37,866 nt of DNA from Streptomyces nymphaeiformis (GTDB taxonomy: Bacteria; Actinomycetota; Actinomycetes; Streptomycetales; Streptomycetaceae). Below, one piece after another: positions 32,180-37,866 of this stretch; the stretch's first letter is position 1, and every line of letters begins with the position of its first letter. The notes beneath the pieces are model-generated. The model was not told the DNA's origin and made no database searches. It saw nothing but the letters and a program-made list of their open reading frames with translations. Made by a program: the position numbers and the translations under genes. The DNA is taken from NCBI RefSeq assembly GCF_014203895.1, contig NZ_JACHJY010000022.1:1-37866 (forward strand). The letters are read 5' to 3'.

Positions 32180-32228
32180 TGTGGCAATCCACAGCCGGAC
32201 GAGTGTTCCCCGGTGGTGCGGATACCCT
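32180..32228 (+). promoter_or_regulatory. purK promoter with palindrome
   Basis: TGTGG-CAAT-CCACA (32180-32193) is a perfect inverted repeat about 42 bp upstream of purK. TACCCT (32223-32228) is a -10 whose predicted start coincides with the GTG at 32235. The palindrome is a candidate operator for purine control; no regulator is assigned. Confidence 0.45.
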
Positions 32229-32234
32229 AAGAGG

Positions 32235-33374
32235 GTGACGTTCCCCGTGGTAGGCATGGTCGGAGGCGGGCAGCTCGCCCGCATGACCCACGAGGCGGGT
32301 ATCCCCCTCGGCATCAAGTTCAAGCTCCTCAGCGACACCCCGCAGGACTCCGCGGCCCAGGTGGTGAGCGAGGTCGTCCTCGGCGACTACCGCGACCTGG
32401 ACACGCTGCGTGACTTCGCGCGCGGCTGCGACGTGATCACCTTCGATCACGAGCACGTGCCCGCGGAGCACCTGACGGCCCTGGAGGCGGACGGCATCGT
32501 CATCCGCCCCGGCCGCGAGGCCCTCGCGCACGCGCAGGACAAGGGGGTGATGCGCGCGCGGCTCGACGAGCTCGGCGCGCCCAGCCCCCGGCACCGCATC
32601 GTGGCGGACCCGGCGGACGCCGAGGCCTTCGCGGCCGAGGTCGGCGGCTTCCCGATCATCCTGAAGACCGTCCGCGGCGGCTACGACGGCAAGGGCGTCT
32701 GGTTCGTCCGCACGCCCGAGGAGGCCCGCGAGGCCTTCCTCGCCGGCGTCCAGGTCCTCGCCGAGGAGAAGGTCGACTTCGTCCGCGAGCTCGCGGCGAA
32801 CATCGTCCGCTCCCCGCACGGCCAGGCCGTCGCCTACCCGGTCGTCGAGTCCCGCCAGGTCGACGGCGTCTGCGACACGGTCATCGCGCCCGCTCCCGAC
32901 CTCGACGAGGAGCTGGCGGGGCAGGCCCAGGAGCTGGCCCTGCGGATCGCCAAGGAGCTGGGTGTCGTCGGCCACCTCGCCGTCGAGCTCTTCCAGACCA
33001 CGGACGGCCGCATCCTCGTCAACGAGCTCGCGATGCGCCCGCACAACTCCGGCCACTGGACCCAGGACGGGGCGATCACCTCGCAGTTCGCCAACCACGT
33101 CCGGGCGGTCCTCGACCTGCCCCTCGGCGATCCGCGCCCCCGCGCGCGGTGGACCGTGATGTGCAATGTCCTGGGCGGCGACTTCCCGGACATGTACTCC
33201 GCGTACCTGCACTGCATGGCCAGGGACCCGCAGCTCAAGATCCACATGTACGGCAAGGACGTGAAGCCCGGTCGCAAGGTGGGCCACGTCAACACCTACG
33301 GCGACGACCTCGACGACGTGCTGGAGCGCGCCCGTCACGCCGCCGGCTATCTGCGAGGAACGATCGTTGAGTAA
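32235..33374 (+). CDS. purK: 5-(carboxyamino)imidazole ribonucleotide synthase (PurK)
   Basis: A 379-residue ATP-grasp enzyme. The GTG at 32235 gives the expected start VTFPVVGMVGGGQLARM; it is probably leaderless. It carboxylates AIR at N5 with bicarbonate and ATP in purine synthesis. Motifs are GGGQLARM at the N-terminus, FPIILKTVRGGYDGKGV (ATP/glycine-rich loop), ELAMRPHNSGHWTQDG, and the C-terminal THMYGK-like KIHMYGKDVKPGRKVGH. It overlaps purE by 8 bp. Confidence 0.97.
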   Translation: MTFPVVGMVGGGQLARMTHEAGIPLGIKFKLLSDTPQDSAAQVVSEVVLGDYRDLDTLRDFARGCDVITFDHEHVPAEHLTALEADGIVIRPGREALAHAQDKGVMRARLDELGAPSPRHRIVADPADAEAFAAEVGGFPIILKTVRGGYDGKGVWFVRTPEEAREAFLAGVQVLAEEKVDFVRELAANIVRSPHGQAVAYPVVESRQVDGVCDTVIAPAPDLDEELAGQAQELALRIAKELGVVGHLAVELFQTTDGRILVNELAMRPHNSGHWTQDGAITSQFANHVRAVLDLPLGDPRPRARWTVMCNVLGGDFPDMYSAYLHCMARDPQLKIHMYGKDVKPGRKVGHVNTYGDDLDDVLERARHAAGYLRGTIVE

Positions 33375-33891
33375 TCCGCTCATTGGCATCGTCATGGGAT
33401 CCGACTCCGACTGGCCCGTGATGGAGGCCGCGGCGCAGGCCCTGGACGAGTTCGAGATCCCGTACGAGGTCGACGTCGTCTCCGCCCACCGGATGCCGCG
33501 CGAGATGATCGCGTACGGCGAGGAGGCCGCGGGCCGCGGGCTCAAGGCGATCATCGCGGGCGCCGGCGGCGCCGCCCACCTGCCGGGCATGCTCGCCTCC
33601 GTCACCCCGCTGCCCGTCATCGGCGTGCCCGTGCCGCTGAAGTACCTCGACGGCATGGACTCGCTGCTCTCGATCGTGCAGATGCCGGCCGGCGTCCCGG
33701 TCGCCACGGTCTCCGTCGCCGGCGCGCGGAACGCGGGCCTGCTCGCGGCCCGGATGCTCGCCGCGCACGACGCCGACCTCCTCGCCCGGATGACCGAGTT
33801 CCAGCAGGAGCTCAACGACCAGGCCACCGAGAAGGGCAAGCGCCTGCGCGCCAAGGTCGAGGGCGCCGAGTCCTTCGGCTTCGCCAGGTGA
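33367..33891 (+). CDS. purE: N5-carboxyaminoimidazole ribonucleotide mutase (PurE)
   Basis: A 174-residue protein with a rare TTG start at 33367, supported by GAGGAA 7 nt upstream and by the family's usual N-terminus. It moves the carboxyl of N5-CAIR to C4. VMGSDSDWPVM is the phosphate-binding start, VVSAHRMPREM carries the catalytic His, and AGAGGAAHLPGM follows. It is translationally coupled to purK and to the dipeptidase gene (4-bp overlap), forming a purine-dipeptidase operon. Confidence 0.97.
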   Translation: MSNPLIGIVMGSDSDWPVMEAAAQALDEFEIPYEVDVVSAHRMPREMIAYGEEAAGRGLKAIIAGAGGAAHLPGMLASVTPLPVIGVPVPLKYLDGMDSLLSIVQMPAGVPVATVSVAGARNAGLLAARMLAAHDADLLARMTEFQQELNDQATEKGKRLRAKVEGAESFGFAR

Positions 33892-35093
33892 GCGCGGCCG
33901 ACCGTCTGGAGGAGGCCCGCGAGCTGCTCGCGGGCCACCCCGTCGTCGACGGCCACAACGACCTCCCCTGGGCGCTGCGCGAGCACGTGCGCTACGACCT
34001 GGACCGGATGGACATCGGCGCGGACCAGACCGGCGCGCTCCACACCGACCTCGCCCGGCTGCGGGCCGGGGCGGTCGGCGCCCAGTTCTGGTCGGTGTAC
34101 GTGCCCTGCGAGCTGACCGGCGACCACGCCGTCAGCGCCACCCTGGAGCAGATCGACATCGTCGACCAGCTCCTCGACCGGTACGCGGGCGAGCTCGCGC
34201 CCGCCCTGACCGCCGACGACATGGAGGCGGCCCGCAAGCAGGGCCGCATCGCCTCGCTCAAGGGCGCCGAGGGCGGCCACTCGATCAACAACTCCCTCGC
34301 CACGCTGCGCGCGCTGCACGCCCTCGGCGTGCGCTACATGACGCTCACGCACAACGACAACAACGACTGGGCGGACTCGGCGACCGACGCGCCGCGCGTC
34401 GGCGGTCTGACCGCGTTCGGCCGCGAGGTCGTCCGCGAGATGAACCGCAGCGGCATGCTCGTCGACCTGTCGCACGTCGCCGCGAGCACCATGCGGGCCG
34501 CGCTCGACACCTCGGCCGCGCCGGTGATCTTCTCGCACTCCTCGGCCCGCGCGATCTGCGACCACCCGCGCAACGTCCCGGACGACGTCCTGGAGCGGCT
34601 GCCCGCCAACGGCGGCGTCGCGATGGCCACGTTCGTGCCCAAGTTCATCCTCCCCGCGGCCGTCGAGTGGACGAACCGCGCGGACGAGAACATGCGGGCG
34701 CACGGACTGCACCACCTCGACACCACCCCGCGCGGCATGGAGGTCCACCGCGCCTTCGAGGCGCTCCACCCGCGCCCGATCGCCACCGTCTCCACGGTCG
34801 CCGACCACCTCGACCACATGCGCGAGGCCGCCGGCATCGACCACATCGGCATCGGCGGCGACTACGACGGCACGGCCTTCACCCCGGCCGGCCTCGACGA
34901 CGTCGCCGGCTACCCGAACCTGATCGCGGAGCTCCTGCACCGCGGCTGGTCGCACCAGGACCTGGCCAAGCTGACCTGGTCCAACGCGGTCCGCGTCCTG
35001 CGCGACGCGGAGGACGTCTCCCGCGACCTGCGCGGCCGCACGGCCCCGTCGAACGCGACGATCGACGTGCTGGACGCGCCTGACGCGCCGTAG
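33888..35093 (+). CDS. M19-family membrane dipeptidase-type metallohydrolase
   Basis: A 401-residue protein from the GTG at 33888. The TIM-barrel metal ligands are in VVDGHNDLPW (HxD), LKGAEGGHSINN (Glu), LVDLSHVAAST (His), VIFSHSSARAI (His) and IGGDYDGTAF (Asp). No signal peptide is visible, so it is probably cytosolic, unlike the GPI-anchored eukaryotic form. It hydrolyses dipeptides, often with a D- or unusual C-terminal residue. As I recall, the S. coelicolor homologue was characterised with D-residue dipeptides. The coupling to purE is syntenic rather than obviously functional. Confidence 0.95.
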   Translation: MSAADRLEEARELLAGHPVVDGHNDLPWALREHVRYDLDRMDIGADQTGALHTDLARLRAGAVGAQFWSVYVPCELTGDHAVSATLEQIDIVDQLLDRYAGELAPALTADDMEAARKQGRIASLKGAEGGHSINNSLATLRALHALGVRYMTLTHNDNNDWADSATDAPRVGGLTAFGREVVREMNRSGMLVDLSHVAASTMRAALDTSAAPVIFSHSSARAICDHPRNVPDDVLERLPANGGVAMATFVPKFILPAAVEWTNRADENMRAHGLHHLDTTPRGMEVHRAFEALHPRPIATVSTVADHLDHMREAAGIDHIGIGGDYDGTAFTPAGLDDVAGYPNLIAELLHRGWSHQDLAKLTWSNAVRVLRDAEDVSRDLRGRTAPSNATIDVLDAPDAP

Positions 35094-35094
35094 T

Positions 35095-35150
35095 GCCCGT
35101 GTGAGGGCGCCCGTGTGACGGCGCCTGCGTGACGGCGCCCGTGTGACGGC
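35095..35150. repeat. 14-bp tandem repeat, four copies
   Basis: GCCCGTGTGACGGC and close variants repeat four times without gaps, beginning two bases after the dipeptidase stop. The third unit is GCCTGCGTGACGGC and the first ends AGGGC. The period is not a codon multiple, so it is not an extended reading frame. Confidence 0.85.
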
Positions 35151-35210
35151 TCCTCACCCGGACGGCCCACTCCGCCGAGCCCCGGTCAGGGGCCGGTGGC
35201 ACGGTGGACG

Positions 35211-35242
35211 GTACTGCCCCGCCGCTCTCGGCGGGGCAGTAC
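35211..35242 (+). terminator. terminator of the purK-purE-dipeptidase operon
   Basis: GTACTGCCCCGCCG (35211-35224) and CGGCGGGGCAGTAC (35229-35242) form a perfect 14-bp stem with a 4-nt CTCT loop. Confidence 0.88.
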
Positions 35243-35287
35243 TGCATCGCCGATTCCGCACACCATGGCGGAACTGCTAAGACTTGA

Positions 35288-35503
35288 TCCGTACGTCCCG
35301 GAGGAGGTACGGACTGCATCCGGTCGGCTGGTCCGGGCGCTCCGGCGTGGTCGCCTCGCGGCGTCTCATCCGGGGTCGCTCGGGGCCGGTTCGGAGTTCG
35401 GTGAGCAGAGGCCCGCGGTTTCGCGGGCTGCCGCAGGCGCTGTACCGGCGAGCCGGTGGTCAGAACCTCACGCGGTTGACTCACGCCAGCCGTCTTCTCG
35501 GCT
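35288..35503. other. structured, gene-free stretch with serial stem-loops
   Basis: No convincing gene is present; the short open frame beginning at 35265 starts with rare CTA, AGA and CTT codons and has no homology I recognise. Stems: TCCGTAC/GTACGGA (35288-35313, with GGAGGAG in the loop), GCCCGCG/CGCGGGC (35411-35428), ACCGG/CCGGT (35444-35457, CGAG loop) and AGCCG/CGGCT (35488-35503). No known riboswitch motif was found. It could be a non-coding RNA or the remnant of inserted DNA. Confidence 0.4.
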
Positions 35504-35537
35504 GTCACTGATCGTGCCGCACTGGTGACCCAGCGAA

Positions 35538-36212
35538 TTGCGGAACGTTTTTAAACGACCATCCCACCGTCCCCCGCCGCCACAGGCGAGCTCGACGCTC
35601 CAGAGCCACCCCCCGAAGCTTGACGAGACGGCTCACGCCCGCAACTGCGGCCGCGTCGCCACCCTGCTCGGCCCGGTGAACTGGACGGCGCTCGGCGGCT
35701 CGGCCGCCACCCTGCGGGCCTACCACGCCCTCGGCGTACGGGCCGTGAACCTCACCCGCTTCGACCGCTTCGCCCGTGACGCGGTACGGGAGATGAACCG
35801 CATCGGCCTGGCCGTGGACCTCTCCGGCGCCGACCCGGACACGGTCCGCCCGGCCCTCGCGGTCACCCGTGCCCCCGCCCTGCTGACCAGGGCGGCTCCG
35901 GAGACCCTGCCGGACGAGGTCCTGCGCCTGCTCGGCGAGAACGGCGCCGTCCTCATGGTCGCCGTCACCGAGGACCCGGAGGCCGCCGCCGACGCCCTCG
36001 ACCGGGTACGGGCGGAGGCGGGCCCGCACTGCGCGGGCGTCTCCCACACCACCGCCCCGGCCGCCGGCTACGTACCGCTCCTCGCGGAGCTGCTCCGCCG
36101 GGGCTGGACCGCCCAGGAACTCGTCGGCCTCGCCCACGCCAACGCCACCCGGGCGCTGCGGGAGACGGAGTTCCTGGCCCGGACGAACCGGATCCGGCCG
36201 GCCGCGGCCTGA
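35538..36212 (+). pseudogene. 5'-truncated dipeptidase (M19) paralogue
   Basis: Homology to the full dipeptidase begins near 35628 (ARNCGRVATLLGP) and continues with HALGVRAVNL, VREMNRIGLAVDLSGA, LPDEVLRLLGENG and LAELLRRGWTAQELVGL. The first ~110 residues, including the HxD ligands, are missing, and later ligands are changed (SHS to LTRAA; IGGDYDG to CAGVSHT). The only start in this frame is a doubtful TTG at 35538. Similar non-catalytic dipeptidase-like proteins occur in Streptomyces as longer proteins (from memory). It is probably a degraded copy, possibly still translated from an internal GTG. Confidence 0.7.
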
Positions 36213-36221
36213 CGGCACGTC

Positions 36222-36268
36222 CGTACGCGAGAGGGGCGCACCGCCGTGCGGTGCGCCCCTCTCGTACG
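36222..36268. terminator. bidirectional terminator
   Basis: CGTACG-c-GAGAGGGGCGCACC pairs with GGTGCGCCCCTCTCGTACG (36250-36268) with a single bulge. It separates the truncated dipeptidase gene (+) from the UDP-glucose dehydrogenase gene (-). Confidence 0.9.
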
Positions 36269-36276
36269 TCTCGGGA

Positions 36277-37602
36277 TCAGGCGGTCGGGCGGCCCATCGC
36301 CCGGTACGTCCAGCCGGCCGCCCGCCAGCGCTCGCCGTCGAGCGCGTTGCGGCCGTCGAGGACGACCCGCGCCGAGGCGACCGCGGCAAGCTCGGCCGGG
36401 TCGAGCTCGCGGAACTCGCGCCACTCGGTCAGGTGCAGCACGACGTCCGCGCCGCGCACCGCCTCCAGGGCCGAGGAGGCGTAGCCGAGGGTCGGGAAGA
36501 CCTTGCGGGCGTTGTCCATGCCCTTCGGGTCGTAGACGGTCACCTGGCCGCCCTGGAGGTGTATCTGGCCGGCGACGTTCAGCGCGGGGGAGTCGCGGAC
36601 GTCGTCCGAGTCCGGCTTGAAGGTGGCGCCGAGCACGGCGACCCGGCGGCCCAGGAAGGTGGAGCCGCCGAGGGCCTCGCGGGCCATCTCCACCATCTGG
36701 CCGCGCCGCCGCATGTTGATCGAGTCGATCTCGCGGAGGAAGGTGAGGGCCTGGTCGGCGCCCAGCTCGCCCGCGCGGGCCATGAAGGCCCGGATGTCCT
36801 TGGGCAGGCAGCCGCCGCCGAAGCCGATGCCGGCGCGCAGGAACTTGGCGCCGATCCGGTCGTCGTGGCCGATGGCCTCCGCGAGCTTCGCGACGTCGCC
36901 GCCCGCGGCCTCGCAGACCTCCGCCATCGCGTTGATGAAGGAGATCTTCGTCGCGAGGAAGGAGTTCGCGGCCGTCTTCACCAGCTCGGCCGTCGGGAAG
37001 TCGGTCACGACGAACGGCGAGCCCTCGCCGACGGGGACCGCGTACACCTCGCGGAGCGTCTTCTCGGCCCGCTCGCCGCGCACGCCGACGACGATCCGGT
37101 CCGGGTGCAGGGTGTCGTCGACGGCGAAGCCCTCGCGCAGGAACTCCGGGTTCCAGGCGAGCTCGACGCCCTCGGGGAGGAGCTCCGCGAGCCGCTCGGC
37201 CGAGCCGACCGGGACGGTCGACTTGCCGACGACCAGGGCCCCGTCGCGGACGACTCCGGCGAGGGAGGCGAAGGCGGCGTCCACGTAACTCATGTCACAG
37301 GCGTACTCGCCGTGCTTCTGCGGAGTGTTCACGCAGACGAAGTGCACGTCGCCGAAGGCGCCGACCTCCTCCCAGGAGGTGGTGAAGCGCAGCCGGCCGC
37401 TCGATCCCTCGATGCCGGCCACGTGCTTCGCGAGCAGTTCTTCGAGCCCCGGCTCGTACATCGGGACGCGTCCGGCGGAGAGCATCTCGATCTTCTCGGG
37501 GACGACGTCCAGGCCGAGCACCTCGAAGCCCAGCTCCGCCATGGCCGCGGCGTGGGTGGCGCCGAGGTAGCCGGTGCCGATCACGGTGATCTTGAGGGCC
37601 AT
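36277..37602 (-). CDS. UDP-glucose 6-dehydrogenase
   Basis: A 441-residue cytosolic enzyme from the ATG at 37602, with TGGAG upstream. It oxidises UDP-glucose to UDP-glucuronate with two NAD+. The start KITVIGTGYLGATHAAAMAE is the NAD-binding Rossmann loop; NTPQKHG and KSTVPVG follow; WNPEFLREG binds sugar nucleotide; the catalytic nucleophile is Cys265 in GFGGGCLPKD; AVLGATFKPDSDDVRDSPAL marks the third domain. UDP-glucuronate feeds surface polysaccharide or glycosylation. No neighbouring gene shares this pathway. Confidence 0.96.
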   Translation of the reverse strand: MALKITVIGTGYLGATHAAAMAELGFEVLGLDVVPEKIEMLSAGRVPMYEPGLEELLAKHVAGIEGSSGRLRFTTSWEEVGAFGDVHFVCVNTPQKHGEYACDMSYVDAAFASLAGVVRDGALVVGKSTVPVGSAERLAELLPEGVELAWNPEFLREGFAVDDTLHPDRIVVGVRGERAEKTLREVYAVPVGEGSPFVVTDFPTAELVKTAANSFLATKISFINAMAEVCEAAGGDVAKLAEAIGHDDRIGAKFLRAGIGFGGGCLPKDIRAFMARAGELGADQALTFLREIDSINMRRRGQMVEMAREALGGSTFLGRRVAVLGATFKPDSDDVRDSPALNVAGQIHLQGGQVTVYDPKGMDNARKVFPTLGYASSALEAVRGADVVLHLTEWREFRELDPAELAAVASARVVLDGRNALDGERWRAAGWTYRAMGRPTA

Positions 37603-37719
37603 GCGGGACTCCAGGGAACGGTCGGGCGGAATGCCTGCCCGAGCATAGTCGGGCCGGTCACGGTGCCTGTCGCGGTGCCCTGGTCCGGGGCCGGGTCACG
37701 CCCTACCATTTGGGTTACT

Positions 37720-37731
37720 TAACGGTAGTTA
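37720..37731 (+). promoter_or_regulatory. palindrome in the acyl-CoA dehydrogenase promoter
   Basis: TAAC-GGTA-GTTA is an inverted repeat ~22 bp upstream of the start. A -10-like TACCAT lies at 37704-37709. A fatty-acid-type TetR operator is a reasonable guess. Confidence 0.4.
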
Positions 37732-37753
37732 GCAAGCGTGGGAGTGAGTGAAC

Positions 37754-37866
37754 GTGGCGGGTTCGTCTGATTTCGACCTGTATCGACCCTCCGAGGAGCA
37801 CGACATGCTCCGGGAGTCGGTGCGTGCCCTCGCCGAGGCGAAGATCGTTCCGTTCGCCGCGGCGGT
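37754..37866 (+). CDS. acyl-CoA dehydrogenase, N-terminal part (cut by window end)
   Basis: Only the first 37 codons are present. The GTG at 37754 with GGGAG upstream is favoured over the GTG at 37748. SSDFDLYRPSEEHDMLRESV and RALAEAKIVPFAAA are the typical opening helix of acyl-CoA dehydrogenases (FadE). This would be a FAD-dependent alpha,beta-oxidation enzyme of fatty-acid degradation. Nothing can be said of its catalytic Glu, which lies beyond the window. Confidence 0.8.
   Translation, partial: MAGSSDFDLYRPSEEHDMLRESVRALAEAKIVPFAAA

Noticed and set aside
32121..34955. 944-codon minus-strand open frame opposite purK, purE and the dipeptidase gene
   Set aside because: Antisense shadow caused by high GC; its residues are low-complexity and match no family, while the plus strand encodes well-known enzymes.
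35196..35528. Open frame of 110 codons in the structured region
   Set aside because: It starts with rare codons, has no homology, and overlaps hairpins; not annotated as a gene.

Overview
The window is chromosomal DNA from a Streptomyces-like actinomycete. It is very GC-rich with strong G/C third-position bias. GTG and even TTG starts are common, several genes appear leaderless, and terminators are long GC-rich hairpins. The gene content also fits: a SigI/ArsI/PrsI-type partner switch, roadblock/LC7 proteins, LAxTG sorting signals, and hutU/hutF/hutI. No phage, insertion sequence with a transposase, CRISPR array or rRNA gene was seen. The dispersed DNA present is a 103-bp element with perfect 19-bp inverted ends, plus fragments of common Streptomyces intergenic repeats.

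Layout. 1-5.1 kb: a tRNA-like 3' end, a probable alpha/beta-hydrolase pseudoenzyme (-), a Bax-inhibitor-1 membrane protein (+), a divergent TetR/alpha-beta-hydrolase pair with a doubled operator, and small hypothetical genes. 5.1-9.1 kb: thiolase (-), the inverted-repeat element, an SGNH hydrolase (-), and cystathionine beta-synthase (+). 9.3-14.3 kb: an RpiR-type regulator (+), then on the minus strand a four-gene roadblock/DUF4388-like cluster, a SRPBCC protein and a DapDC-like PLP decarboxylase. 14.3-20.5 kb: histidine degradation (hutU, an M20 amidohydrolase, hutF, hutI) followed by an HD phosphohydrolase. The M20 enzyme probably removes the formyl group from N-formylglutamate, the job of the missing hutG. 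hutH is not in the window. 20.5-23.1 kb: sigI (-) divergent from arsI-prsI (+).

23.2-27.3 kb: the most unusual part. Four secreted or membrane-anchored proteins are encoded in overlapping, translationally coupled genes. The first ends in an LPKTG sorting signal and the last in LAHTG. Both are built from the same two-cysteine domain (one copy in the first, two in the last, joined by a Ser/Thr/Gly linker). The two middle genes encode Ig-like, membrane-tethered proteins. This looks like a cell-surface complex that I do not recognise as a described system.

27.4-37.9 kb: POT peptide transporter (-), a response regulator and histidine kinase separated by dispersed-repeat DNA, GtrA-like membrane protein (-), purK-purE-dipeptidase (overlapping), a structured non-coding stretch, a 5'-truncated dipeptidase paralogue, UDP-glucose dehydrogenase (-), and the start of an acyl-CoA dehydrogenase at the right edge.
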